The notes beneath the pieces are model-generated. The model did not search any database and was not told the DNA's origin. It saw only the letters and a list, made by a program, of their open reading frames with translations. Shown piece after piece: positions 10,872-19,243 of a stretch of 64,000 bases of DNA. The stretch spans positions 1-64,000 of the forward strand of contig JAJDVW010000037.1 in NCBI GenBank assembly GCA_022825925.1, in the 5' to 3' direction. The first letter of the stretch is position 1. Every line of letters begins with the position of its first letter. The stretch comes from Pseudomonadales bacterium (lineage in GTDB: Bacteria > Pseudomonadota > Gammaproteobacteria > Pseudomonadales > Azotimanducaceae). A program made the position numbers and the translations under genes.

Positions 10872-12041
10872 TTGAGTCTTGGCGTCGTCGAATCGTTCTT
10901 CCTGATCTTCTCGGGCGCGGCGCTCCTGGCGACGGTGGCGCTCTACACGCGTCAGCCGCTGCTGGTGGCCTACATCGGGATCGGCATGCTTCTCGGGCCC
11001 CACGCCCTGGGGTGGATCCCGGACGCCGCCTTCGTGGAGGACACGGGCGAGATCGGCATCATCTTCCTGCTGTTCCTGCTCGGTCTCGACCTCCCGCCGA
11101 ACAAGCTCCGCACGATGCTCGGCGCCTCCGTCGTCACGGCCCTGGTGAGCACGGCGGTGTTCTTCGCGGTCGGTTTCGCCGTCATGGCGTTGTTCGGCTT
11201 CTCCGTCGCGGAGGCCCTGGTCGGCGGCATCGCCGCGGTCTTCTCCAGCACCATCATCGGCATCAAGCTGCTGCCGACGACGGTCCTGCACCACCGCCAC
11301 ATCGGCGAGATCGTCATCAGCCTGCTACTCATTCAGGACCTGCTCGCGATCGTGGCGCTGCTGGCCCTCGCCGGGTACCAGCCCGGGTCCGGTGACTTGC
11401 TCCAGCACCTCCTGCTCGTGGCCGTGGCGTTCCCGGCCATCGCCCTGGCCGCGTTCGGGGGCGTGAAGTACGTGTTGCTACCGTTGCTGGCCCGGTTCGA
11501 CGCCTTCAACGAATTCGTCTTCCTGCTGGCGATCGGCTGGTGCCTCGCGATCGCCACGGCCTGCCACTTCGTGGGCATGTCCTTTGAGGTCGGCGCCATC
11601 GTCGCCGGCGTGTCGCTCGCGAACTCGCCGATCGCGCAGTACATCACGGACACGCTCCGCCCCCTGCGCGACTTCTTCCTCATCCTGTTCTTCTTCTCGA
11701 TCGGCGCCGCCGTAGAGCCGATGCTGCTCGTGCAGGTCGCCGCCCCGGCCCTCGTGCTCGGCGCGGCGCTGCTGGCGGTCAAGCCCGTGACCTTCCGGGT
11801 GCTGCTCACCTGGCAGGGCGAGAACCGCGACACCGCCCGCGAGATCGGCGTGCGGCTAGGCCAGGCGAGCGAGTTCTCGATCCTCGTCACCGGGGTCGCC
11901 GCAGCCAGCGCCCTCGTCGGCATCGAGGCGGCTCACGCCATCCTGGCCGCCACCGTCATCACGCTGGTCGCGTCCACCTACCTCGTGATCTTCCGCTACC
12001 CGAGCCCCATCGCCGTGTCCGCGAGCTTGCGGCGGGATTAG
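10872..12041 (+). CDS. CPA2-family monovalent cation:proton antiporter (KefB-like, no TrkA domain)
   Basis: About 389 residues, almost entirely membrane segments, with the Na+/H+ exchanger-type fold. Motifs include GLDLPPNKLR after the third helix, VFSSTIIGIKLL and LLLIQDLLAIVALL; the aspartate of the last is the conserved ion-binding residue of CPA2 members. It stops after the transport domain, so it lacks the C-terminal RCK/TrkA-N module of KefB/KefC. TTG 10872, ten bases after GGAGG, places the start just before the first helix; the track's upstream start adds an improbable charged segment. The exchanged ion (K+ or Na+) cannot be decided. Convergent with the AcuI-type gene, 13 bases apart. 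Confidence 0.82.
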   Translation: MSLGVVESFFLIFSGAALLATVALYTRQPLLVAYIGIGMLLGPHALGWIPDAAFVEDTGEIGIIFLLFLLGLDLPPNKLRTMLGASVVTALVSTAVFFAVGFAVMALFGFSVAEALVGGIAAVFSSTIIGIKLLPTTVLHHRHIGEIVISLLLIQDLLAIVALLALAGYQPGSGDLLQHLLLVAVAFPAIALAAFGGVKYVLLPLLARFDAFNEFVFLLAIGWCLAIATACHFVGMSFEVGAIVAGVSLANSPIAQYITDTLRPLRDFFLILFFFSIGAAVEPMLLVQVAAPALVLGAALLAVKPVTFRVLLTWQGENRDTAREIGVRLGQASEFSILVTGVAAASALVGIEAAHAILAATVITLVASTYLVIFRYPSPIAVSASLRRD

Positions 12042-12054
12042 CAGGGGTCGTCCT

Positions 12055-13050
12055 CTACCTCGCCAGGTCGAGGACGCCGCGGCCCACCATCTGCCCGGCG
12101 AGGATGCGGTCGATCGCGTCGGAGAGCGTGTCGAGGGTCAGTTCTTCCCTGAGCGCGGCCAGACTTTCGATCTTCCACGCGCCGGCGAGCTTCTCCCAGA
12201 TGTGGGTCTTTTCCTCGATCGGCAGTTCGACGGAGTCGATGCCGAGGAGGTTGACGTGCCGGAGAATGAACGGGAACACCGTGGCCGGGATCTCGGGAGA
12301 GGCCACGAGGCCGCACGCCGCGAGGCTCGCCCCGTACTTCAGGCCCTTGACGGCGTTGAAGAGGATGTCGCCGCCGACGGTGTCCACCACCCCGCCCCAG
12401 GTCTCCCGGAGCAGGGGCCGGCGGGTGGCCTCCGCGGCGGCTTCGCGGGAGACGATCTCGGCCGCGCCGAGCTCCCGGAGGTACGCATGCCGCGCTTCCT
12501 TGCCGGTCACCGCGTGCACCTCGTACCCGAGTTGCGCGAGCAGCGTCACGGCGACGGATCCAACGCCGCCGGTCGCGCCGGTGACCAGCACGGGCCCCGA
12601 GGCAGGCTTCATCCCCGCCCCTTCGAGCTTGTCGACGCAGAGCGCGGCGGTGAATCCCGCGGTGCCGAGGATCATGCTTTCCTCGAGGCCGAGGCCGTCC
12701 GGCAGGGGCACGGCCCAAGCTGCCGGGATGCGCACGCGCTGGCCGAAGCCGCCCGGCGTGTTCATCCCCAGGTCGAAGCCGATGGCGACGACCTCCTCGC
12801 CCGGGTGGAAGTGGTCGTCGGCGGACTCGAGCACGACGCCGGCGGCGTCGATGCCCGGTGTGTGGGGGAAGTTGCGGGTGACCCCCGGATTGCCGGTGGC
12901 GGACAGCCCGTCCTTGTAGTTGAGCGAGGAGTACCGGACCTCCACCAGGAGATCGCCGTCGGGCAGTTCCGCGTCGTCGCGCTCGACGATCGACCTCGTG
13001 AACCGCCCGTCCTCTTCCCGCGTTACCCGAAACGCCCGGAACGTACCCAT
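12055..13050 (-). CDS. acuI: Acrylyl-CoA reductase, AcuI/YhdH family
   Basis: 331 residues of the zinc-free MDR (quinone oxidoreductase-like) superfamily. Visible: RYSSLNYKDGLSATGNPGVT (about 40-59) and PHTPGIDAAG, the YhdH/AcuI signature, and the nucleotide-binding loop VLVTGATGGVGSVAV (about 154-168). The family reduces the toxic electrophile acryloyl-CoA to propionyl-CoA with NADPH. In marine bacteria this supports growth on dimethylsulfoniopropionate, but homologues also occur without DMSP genes, and none of those is in this window. ATG 13050 is the natural start. A 13-bp tandem repeat separates it from sohB on its upstream side. Confidence 0.85.
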   Translation of the reverse strand: MGTFRAFRVTREEDGRFTRSIVERDDAELPDGDLLVEVRYSSLNYKDGLSATGNPGVTRNFPHTPGIDAAGVVLESADDHFHPGEEVVAIGFDLGMNTPGGFGQRVRIPAAWAVPLPDGLGLEESMILGTAGFTAALCVDKLEGAGMKPASGPVLVTGATGGVGSVAVTLLAQLGYEVHAVTGKEARHAYLRELGAAEIVSREAAAEATRRPLLRETWGGVVDTVGGDILFNAVKGLKYGASLAACGLVASPEIPATVFPFILRHVNLLGIDSVELPIEEKTHIWEKLAGAWKIESLAALREELTLDTLSDAIDRILAGQMVGRGVLDLAR

Positions 13051-13071
13051 GTATCAGTCTCTCCCGTCATT

Positions 13072-13110
13072 ACCACCCGCTCACACCACGCGCTCATGCC
13101 ACCCGCTCAC
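13072..13110. repeat. Three 13-bp tandem repeats between sohB and acuI
   Basis: Plus-strand units ACCACCCGCTCAC, ACCACGCGCTCAT and GCCACCCGCTCAC, contiguous, two mismatches between neighbours. The last unit includes the sohB stop codon (13107-13109). On the minus strand it forms most of the 5' leader of the acuI gene. Confidence 0.85.
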
Positions 13111-14153
13111 GCGTCGCCGCCCGGGGTCAGCCGCCCCGCCGCGGCGCCACCGCCCAGGAACCGGCCCAGCGGTCCCTTTCCGAGCATGGCGTTCCACTGT
13201 TCGAGCAGGCGCTCCACCGGCTTGCGGGGCTCTACCCACTTCACCTCGAAGACGTCGCGCTCGCCGCACGCCGCCATCAGGTATTCGTCGGAAGTGCGGA
13301 GCTCGTCCACCAGCTTGTGATCAATGGCGCGCTGGCCGTACCAGGCCTCGCCGGTGGCGACGACCTCGAGGTCCACGTCGGGACGGTTGTCCCCGACGAA
13401 CTCCTTGAAGAGCGCGTGGATGTCCTCGAGTTCCTCGATGAACTTCTCGCGTCCCTTCTCGGTGTTCTCCCCGAACACCGTGAGCGTGCGCTTGTACTCG
13501 CCGGCGGTGAGCACCTCGACGTCCACGTCGTTCTTCTTGAGCAGCCGGTGCACGTTGGGCACCTCGGCCGCGACGCCGATGGATCCGACGACGGCGAAGG
13601 GCGCGGCGACGATCCTGTCCGCGACCGCCGCCATCAGGTAGCCGCCGCTCGCCGCGATCTTGTCGATCGCCGCCACGAGCCGGATGCCCCGGGCCCGGAT
13701 GCGCGATAGCTGCGAGGCGCCGAGACCGTATGCGTGGACCAGTCCGCCGCCGCTCTCGATGCGCACGACCACCTCGTCGTCCTCGCGCGCGGTCGTGAGG
13801 ACCGCGGTGACCTCGTTGCGCAGCGCGCGGATACCGGTCGCTTCCAAGTCTCCCTTGAACGCGATCACGAACACCCGGGGCCGCTCCGTGGGCTCCTTCC
13901 GAACCCGCTTGATCTCCTTGTGCTCTTCCTTGAGCCGCTTCTTGAACTCCCCGGGCGCCGACATGGCCTGGGCGAGCGCGTTGGCGAGTTCGCGCAGCCG
14001 GTCGTTGAGCCGGGTGACCTCGACGTGCCCGCCCGGCGCGTGCCGGTGCCGCCGCATGCCGGCGGCGGCGACGGCGGCCACCGTGACGACGATGGCCACG
14101 ACGACCGTGACGGCCTTGGCCAGGAAGGACAGGTAATCGAACAGGTAGTCCAT
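13107..14153 (-). CDS. sohB: Inner-membrane serine peptidase SohB (S49 family)
   Basis: 348 residues, the size of E. coli SohB (349). An N-terminal transmembrane helix (about 10-32) is followed by a charged linker and the S49 domain facing the periplasm. The catalytic serine lies in DKIAASGGYLMA (about residue 176) and the lysine of the Ser-Lys dyad in GEYKRTLT (about 229). Members of this family degrade signal peptides or misfolded proteins. Divergent from the SCP-2-like gene, with 89 bases between starts. Confidence 0.93.
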   Translation of the reverse strand: MDYLFDYLSFLAKAVTVVVAIVVTVAAVAAAGMRRHRHAPGGHVEVTRLNDRLRELANALAQAMSAPGEFKKRLKEEHKEIKRVRKEPTERPRVFVIAFKGDLEATGIRALRNEVTAVLTTAREDDEVVVRIESGGGLVHAYGLGASQLSRIRARGIRLVAAIDKIAASGGYLMAAVADRIVAAPFAVVGSIGVAAEVPNVHRLLKKNDVDVEVLTAGEYKRTLTVFGENTEKGREKFIEELEDIHALFKEFVGDNRPDVDLEVVATGEAWYGQRAIDHKLVDELRTSDEYLMAACGERDVFEVKWVEPRKPVERLLEQWNAMLGKGPLGRFLGGGAAAGRLTPGGDA

Positions 14154-14242
14154 GTCGTGCAGGGAAAGGGGCTTGGCCGCGGGTGGGCAAAAGCGCGCTA
14201 ATCTACCACAAAGCCCCTTGCCTGCGTCCCGGGAGGACCGCC

Positions 14243-14578
14243 GTGCCGGACGGCCGAAACGAACTCCGCGACACCCTCGCCGAACGCTTCGACGGGTCCG
14301 TCCTGGCCGGCCACGACGTCCGTGTCGCCCTGGCGGTGGACGGCTGGCGGCCCCTCGTCTGTTCGATCAGCGCGGCGGGTCTCGCCTTCGACGACACCGT
14401 CGTCCCGGAGGCGACGTTCTACTTCGATTCCGCCCAGACGGCCCTGGGGCTGCTCTGTGGGGACGCAGACGTGATGGACGCCTTCATGGAGGAGCGTTTC
14501 CGGTCGGACGGGAGCATCACGCTCGTGTTCCTGCTGCTCTCGGTGTTCCGGGGGATCCCGCTCGACGTGCCGCCCTGA
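14243..14578 (+). CDS. SCP-2-like sterol/lipid-binding domain protein
   Basis: 111 residues. GTG 14243 is preceded by GGGAGGAC and is preferred over the track start at 14183, whose extra 20 codons do not look coding. The pattern, with WRPLVCSISAAGLAF, TFYFDSAQTALGLLCGDADVMDAFMEERFRSDG and a hydrophobic C-terminus, resembles the single-domain SCP-2-like fold that binds lipids or CoA esters. In E. coli-type genomes such small proteins (UbiT, YhbT) act in ubiquinone synthesis, but nothing here links it to that. Identity is inferred from overall pattern only. A TAATCT hexamer about 40 bases upstream may be its -10 box. Convergent with nudC. Confidence 0.55.
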   Translation: MPDGRNELRDTLAERFDGSVLAGHDVRVALAVDGWRPLVCSISAAGLAFDDTVVPEATFYFDSAQTALGLLCGDADVMDAFMEERFRSDGSITLVFLLLSVFRGIPLDVPP

Positions 14579-14602
14579 CCGCCCGCGTCCGCGCGGCCGC
14601 GA

Positions 14603-15445
14603 TCACTCCGCGGCCGCCGTCATCTCGTCGATGAACGCCTGGATCAGCCAGCCCGAGATGGCCGTACCTCCCGGCGTGTTCGGCGGCCGGGCGTAGTGGA
14701 ACCAGTGCGCCTCGGCGATCTCGTCGTCCTGGCACACGATGTCGCCCCCCGCGTAGTCCGCGTGGAAGCCCAGCATGAGCGAGTTGGGAAACGGCCAGGA
14801 CTGGCTGCCGAGGTAGCGCAGGTTGGTGATGGCGATGCCCACCTCCTCCTCCACCTCGCGATGCACCGTCTGCTCGATCGACTCGCCCGGTTCGACGAAC
14901 CCCGCGAGGGTGCTGAACATCCCGGTGGGCCAGTTCGCGTTGCGCGCCAGCAGCATCTCGTCCCCCCGCCGGACGAGGACGATGATGCTCGGGGACAGGC
15001 GGGGGTAGCTGACCATTCCGCAGCGCGGGCACTCCTTGGCGCGGTCGGTGCCGTGGTCGACCGTTTCCGTCCCGCAGCGCCCGCAGTACCGGTGGTCGCG
15101 GTGCCAGTCGACGATCTGCTTGGCCCGGCCGGCCAGGTAGAAGAACGCCGGATCGACCCGTCCCAGCCATGCGCGCAGACCGACGCGCGCAAACCCTTCC
15201 GGCACGTTGCCCGATGCCGCCAGGGCGAAGCAGGGCCGCCCCTCCCACCGGCCCAGGAAGGTCCGCCAGGAGACCTCCACGTCGAGCCAGCGGAACTCGT
15301 CCCGCGTGACCGGGCGCGGTATGCCCCGCTCGCTGATGCACAGGATCTCCTCCCCCAGGTAGGCGAAGTACAGGGCGTCGTCGCGCTCGGCATCCGCCGG
15401 CGCCGCGACGAGGGACTCGAAGGAGTCCGGTTCGGTCGGCCACAT
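14603..15445 (-). CDS. nudC: NAD+/NADH pyrophosphatase, RNA de-NADding enzyme NudC
   Basis: 280 residues. Order: N-terminal NudC-like domain, zinc ribbon (YCGRCG and CPRCG, about residues 121-141), and the Nudix box GFVEPGESIEQTVHREVEEEVGI (about 175-197). The NADH-pyrophosphatase signature SQPWPFPxS appears as SQSWPFPNS (about 211-219). It cleaves NAD(H) and removes the NAD cap from 5'-modified RNAs. ATG 15445 gives the correct N-terminus. The upstream leader is occupied by a 9-bp tandem repeat, after which comes the dnaQ stop codon. Confidence 0.94.
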   Translation of the reverse strand: MWPTEPDSFESLVAAPADAERDDALYFAYLGEEILCISERGIPRPVTRDEFRWLDVEVSWRTFLGRWEGRPCFALAASGNVPEGFARVGLRAWLGRVDPAFFYLAGRAKQIVDWHRDHRYCGRCGTETVDHGTDRAKECPRCGMVSYPRLSPSIIVLVRRGDEMLLARNANWPTGMFSTLAGFVEPGESIEQTVHREVEEEVGIAITNLRYLGSQSWPFPNSLMLGFHADYAGGDIVCQDDEIAEAHWFHYARPPNTPGGTAISGWLIQAFIDEMTAAAE

Positions 15446-15461
15446 GACGCTTCTTCTCCTT

Positions 15462-15497
15462 TCCCGTACTTCCCGTACTTCCCGTACTTCTCGTCCT
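15462..15497. repeat. 9-bp tandem repeats upstream of nudC
   Basis: Plus-strand TCCCGTACT occurs three times without gaps (15462-15488), followed by a degenerate copy TCTCGTCCT (15489-15497). The array fills most of the 57-base gap between dnaQ and nudC, 17 bases before the nudC start codon. Confidence 0.9.
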
Positions 15498-15502
15498 TCC
15501 CC

Positions 15503-16231
15503 TCAGGCTTCCGCGCTCGCGGCGGGTGGCCGCCGCCAGACGCAGGGCCGGCCGCACAGGGCGTCGAGGGCATCGAGCTTGGCTTCGTGCGCCCCCCGCT
15601 CTTCGGCGGTGGCGCGCACGACCAGCAGCGGGGCCCGTTCCACCGGCAGGCGGAACGCCGCGCCCTCCTCCGTCTCTCCCGCCACGGGATCGTCCCCCGG
15701 GAACAGGGAGGCCTGTCCTCCCGTCATCAACAGGTAGACGTCGGCCAGGATCTCCGCGTCGAGCAGGGCCCCGTGCAGCTCCCGCTGCGAATTGTCCACC
15801 CCGTACCGCCGGCAGAGCGCGTCCAGGTTGTTCTTGCGGCCCGGGTGTCGGTCCTTCGCGAGCGCCAGCGAGTCGGTGATCGAGCACAGCTCGGCGATGC
15901 CCCGCGGCCCGCGCCCGAGCAACCCGAGTTCGTAGTCGATGAAGGACACGTCGAAGGGCGCGTTGTGAATCACGACCTCCGCGCCCCGCACGAACTCGAG
16001 GAACTCGTCGGCGACATCTCCGAAGCGCGGTTTGCCGGCGAGGTCCCGGAGGGTCAGGCCGTGCACCTCGACCGCCGCGTCGTCGATGTCCCGCTCCGGA
16101 TCGATGTAGCGGTGGAAGCGGTTGCTCGTCAGGCGACGGTCCACGATCTCCACGGCGCCGATCTCGACGATGCGGTGCCCCTGCGCGGGTTCGAGACCCG
16201 TGGTCTCCGTATCGAGAACGACCTGGCGCAC
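15503..16231 (-). CDS. dnaQ: DNA polymerase III epsilon subunit, proofreading 3'-5' exonuclease
   Basis: 242 residues (E. coli 243). DEDDh exonuclease motifs are all present: ExoI DTETTGL (about 7-13), ExoII HNAPFDVSF (about 93-101) and ExoIII HGALLDAEILADVY (about 157-170). The C-terminal tail that binds the alpha subunit follows. The start is GTG 16231, which shares one base with the rnhA stop codon (TAGTG); the track ORF runs 35 codons further into rnhA and is wrong. Translationally coupled to rnhA, an arrangement consistent with the classical rnhA-dnaQ association. Confidence 0.95.
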   Translation of the reverse strand: MRQVVLDTETTGLEPAQGHRIVEIGAVEIVDRRLTSNRFHRYIDPERDIDDAAVEVHGLTLRDLAGKPRFGDVADEFLEFVRGAEVVIHNAPFDVSFIDYELGLLGRGPRGIAELCSITDSLALAKDRHPGRKNNLDALCRRYGVDNSQRELHGALLDAEILADVYLLMTGGQASLFPGDDPVAGETEEGAAFRLPVERAPLLVVRATAEERGAHEAKLDALDALCGRPCVWRRPPAASAEA

Positions 16232-16689
16232 TAGCTCTGCGCCGACTCGCGCAGCATGTCGTCGATGGCCGCGTTGGCGGCCCGGTCCACCCGTTCGTTG
16301 TCGGCGTGGCCGCTGTGCCCCTTCACCCACACCCACTCCACGTCATGCGGGCCGGCCGCGCGGTCGAGCCGCTCCCACAGGTCGCGGTTCTTGACGGGCG
16401 TCTTCGACGCGGTCTTCCAGCCGTTGGCCTTCCAGCGCCCGATCCACTCCGTGACTCCGCGCCGGACGTACTCCGAGTCCGTCGTCAGGCGGACCCGACG
16501 GGCGCCGTTCAGCGCCGACAGACCCTCGATCGCCGCCGTCAGCTCCATGCGGTTGTTGGTCGTGTGGGGTTCCGCCCCCGTCACGAGACGTTCGCGGTCC
16601 CCATGGCGCAGCGTTGCCGCCCATCCGCCGGCCCCGGGGTTCCCGCGACAGGCGCCGTCCGTGAAGATCTCGATGCGTGGCCCGGTCAC
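16231..16689 (-). CDS. rnhA: Ribonuclease HI
   Basis: 152 residues (E. coli 155). Removes RNA from RNA:DNA hybrids. The catalytic carboxylates are seen in [12 protein letters not shown] (Asp about 10), [10 protein letters not shown] (Glu about 49), TTDSEYV (Asp about 70) and the C-terminal [10 protein letters not shown] (Asp about 134), with the handle-loop region RWKANGWK. Starts at ATG 16689, four bases inside the 3' end of the methyltransferase gene. Confidence 0.96.
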   Translation of the reverse strand: MTGPRIEIFTDGACRGNPGAGGWAATLRHGDRERLVTGAEPHTTNNRMELTAAIEGLSALNGARRVRLTTDSEYVRRGVTEWIGRWKANGWKTASKTPVKNRDLWERLDRAAGPHDVEWVWVKGHSGHADNERVDRAANAAIDDMLRESAQS

Positions 16690-17498
16690 GGAGACGCCGC
16701 GCCTTCCGTGGGCGCCGGGGGCCCCTGGCGCGCGGCGGTCCCTCCTCCCGGGGCCACGGCCACGTGCGTCGCGCCCGGCACGGTCAGGGGCGGCGTGCGC
16801 TCGGCGCTCCGGGAGAACACGTGCGTACCGGGAATCCGCGCCAGGGACTCCTTCGTCGCGAGGGTCAGGTACACGCCTCCGACCGGGGCCTGGCTACGGT
16901 TGAGCCAGCCGCTGAGCCGCCGCCACCGCGGATGGGTCAGCCTCAGGTTGAGGGTCGCCCGGTAGTTCAGGTAGTGCACCCTGCCCTCGCGGACGAAACC
17001 GAGGACCGCGAGCCACTCGTTGAGCCGGAACGCGCTCACGGGCCCCATGCGCCGCCCGAGACGGCTCACCGCCCAGAGCGACACCGGGTTGAAGCTGCAG
17101 ACGAGCAGGCGTCCGCCCGGACGGATCACGCGGGTGACTTCCCGCATCGCGGTGCGCGGGTCGCGCGCATACTCGAGGGCGTGGTGCAGGACGACACCGT
17201 CCACGCTGTTCGACGCAAGCGGAAGCGACTCGGCGCGCGCCACGAGGGAAGCGACGTTGTCGCACGGCGCCACGGGCATCGACGCCCCGGCAAAGAGCCG
17301 GCTCTTGACCATGCAGCGGGAAGTCGCGTCCGTGGCTTCCGGGACCGGTCCCAGCCACAGCAGGCAATCGCCGTGGAAACGCCGGACGCGCTCGCGGAGC
17401 AGGTCGGTCTCGCGATGCAGCAAATCCCGGCCGGGCTCGGACGCGAACCAGTCCGCGAGGGCTCCGAAGCCAGTCTTGCGTTCCCCGTTCCGTTGCAA
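16686..17498 (-). CDS. SAM-dependent methyltransferase, YafS-like
   Basis: 270 residues, class I methyltransferase (methyltransf_11-like). The glycine-rich motif I is weak ([11 protein letters not shown]), but [28 protein letters not shown] (motifs II-III), [20 protein letters not shown] (motif IV) and [13 protein letters not shown] follow the family order. In E. coli the related yafS lies between gloB and rnhA, and here the gene overlaps rnhA by four bases, which supports the assignment. Substrate unknown. The C-terminal 30 residues are Pro/Gly/Ala-rich and probably unstructured. Confidence 0.75.
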   Translation of the reverse strand: MQRNGERKTGFGALADWFASEPGRDLLHRETDLLRERVRRFHGDCLLWLGPVPEATDATSRCMVKSRLFAGASMPVAPCDNVASLVARAESLPLASNSVDGVVLHHALEYARDPRTAMREVTRVIRPGGRLLVCSFNPVSLWAVSRLGRRMGPVSAFRLNEWLAVLGFVREGRVHYLNYRATLNLRLTHPRWRRLSGWLNRSQAPVGGVYLTLATKESLARIPGTHVFSRSAERTPPLTVPGATHVAVAPGGGTAARQGPPAPTEGAASP

Positions 17499-17613
17499 AT
17501 CCCGACGCTATCCCGCAAAGTCGCCCACGAACCGGCGGCATTGTCCATCGCCGCCGCACCATCCGCAAGGCAAACGCTGGCAAAGGATCTCCGGATCGCA
17601 TGGATCGGGCGGT

Positions 17614-19233
17614 TTGAGCATCGTCATTACAGTCAGGCCGCGCACCCTCGATCGGTCCCGCGGCGCCGGCGTCCGGCGCGGGGCCGCCGCGCTCGCCATC
17701 CTGACGGCCGCGTGCCTGGCGCCGCCCGCCGCCGGCACCGCGATGCTCTCCGCGGACGGAACGGACGCGGCGCTCCTGCGTTCCGTCCCCGACTGGCTCG
17801 TGCGCCCTCCGGAGCCGGCGCCTCCGGAGCCGCTTCCGCCGCAGACGGGAAACCCGCTTCCCGGGTTCCTCGATACGCTGCGTGCGAACTTCGTGCTGGA
17901 CCACGCGCTCGAGCGACCGCAGGTGCGGGCCGAGATCGCCTGGGTCCGGCGCAATCCAGAGTTCCTGGACCGGGTGATCCCGCGCGCGGAGCGACATCTT
18001 CCAGGCATCTGCGAGGTCGTGCTGGCGCGGGGGATGCCGGGGGAACTCTGCCTGCTCCCGGTCATCGAGAGCGCCCTCAACCCGTTCGCGAGGTCCCGGA
18101 GCGGGGCCGTGGGCCTGTGGCAGTTCATCCCCGGTACGGCGCGCCGGTACGACCTGAAGATCGACTGGTGGGCGGACGAACGCCGCGACCCCGTGGCGTC
18201 CACCGACGCGGCGCTACGCTACCTGAGCGACCTCCATGGGATGTTCGGCGACTGGCTTCTCGCGCTGGCCGCGTACAACTGCGGGGAACACCAGGTGGCA
18301 CGGCGGCTGGACGCCGCTCCGGACGGGAGTTCGTTTTTCGACCTCAGGCGGCTGCCCCGCGAGACGCGGGCGTACGTCCCGCGCCTGCTCGCCTTCGCGG
18401 CGATCTTCGCGGACCCGGACGCCCACGGCATCCGGCTCCCGGGCCGGCTGGGCCGCAACGTGGCGTTAGCCCCGACCTACGCCCCGGTGACCCTCGCGGG
18501 CCAGATGGACCTGTCCCGCGTGGCCGAGGCCAGCGCCCTGACCCTCGAGGAACTCTACCAGCTCAATCCCGGACTCAACCAGTGGGCCACGCATCCGGAG
18601 GGACCCCACCGGATCCTCGTCCCGGCCGCGCGCTCCGAGGCGCTCGGACGCGCGCTCGCACAGGTGCCGCCCGAGGAACGCGTCCGCTGGGTGCGGCACC
18701 GCATCGCCCCGAACGAGACCCTGGGGCACATCGCGCTGCGCTACCGCACCGACGTGGCCACCCTCATGCGGACGAACGACCTGGCACGCACGTTGATCCG
18801 GACCGGCGACACGCTCCTCGTGCCCCGCTCCGGGCGCAACGCCGGTTTGCCCCCGGCGCGGGGCCGACCGCAACGCAGCAGCGTTTACGTGGTGCAGGCC
18901 GGCGACTCGCTGTGGGAGATCAGCAGGCGGCTCGGCGTCCCACTCGAGACGCTCATGCGCGAGAACGGGATGGGCCCGGAGGAGTTGCTGCGCATCGGCC
19001 GGCGATTGACCCTGCCTTCCGCGGGGGCGGCGTTGGACCCCACGGCGGCCGGATCCGGCCGGGCCGGGCCGGAGATCGTGCGGTACCGGGTGCGTCGGGG
19101 GGACTCGCTTGATCGGATCGCGCGCGAATTCGGCGTGTCCGTGCGGGACATCGCGACCTGGAACGCGCTCGACCCGAAGGCCTACATCTTTCCGAACCAG
19201 GAACTCGTGCTTCGCCTCGGCGTCCGCGGATAA
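17614..19233 (+). CDS. mltD: Membrane-bound lytic murein transglycosylase D with three LysM domains
   Basis: About 539 residues. After an Arg-rich N-terminus and hydrophobic stretch (AAALAILTAACLAPPAAG) that reads as a signal peptide, the SLT domain carries the catalytic glutamate in PVIESALNPFARSRSGAVGL (about 152) and the AYNCGE motif. Three LysM peptidoglycan-binding modules follow: RHRIAPNETLGHIALRYRTD, VVQAGDSLWEISRRLGV and YRVRRGDSLDRIAREFGV. It cleaves peptidoglycan glycosidic bonds in the periplasm. A cysteine in the signal region could mark a lipoprotein, as in E. coli MltD, but the lipobox is not clean. The start is uncertain; I take TTG 17614 because no in-frame ATG precedes the signal peptide. 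Confidence 0.88.
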   Translation: MSIVITVRPRTLDRSRGAGVRRGAAALAILTAACLAPPAAGTAMLSADGTDAALLRSVPDWLVRPPEPAPPEPLPPQTGNPLPGFLDTLRANFVLDHALERPQVRAEIAWVRRNPEFLDRVIPRAERHLPGICEVVLARGMPGELCLLPVIESALNPFARSRSGAVGLWQFIPGTARRYDLKIDWWADERRDPVASTDAALRYLSDLHGMFGDWLLALAAYNCGEHQVARRLDAAPDGSSFFDLRRLPRETRAYVPRLLAFAAIFADPDAHGIRLPGRLGRNVALAPTYAPVTLAGQMDLSRVAEASALTLEELYQLNPGLNQWATHPEGPHRILVPAARSEALGRALAQVPPEERVRWVRHRIAPNETLGHIALRYRTDVATLMRTNDLARTLIRTGDTLLVPRSGRNAGLPPARGRPQRSSVYVVQAGDSLWEISRRLGVPLETLMRENGMGPEELLRIGRRLTLPSAGAALDPTAAGSGRAGPEIVRYRVRRGDSLDRIAREFGVSVRDIATWNALDPKAYIFPNQELVLRLGVRG

Positions 19234-19243
19234 GGCCAGCCCC

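Noticed and set aside
19234-19243. Terminator between mltD and ppiD
   Set aside because: Only ten bases separate the stop codons, and no stable hairpin with a T-run is present.
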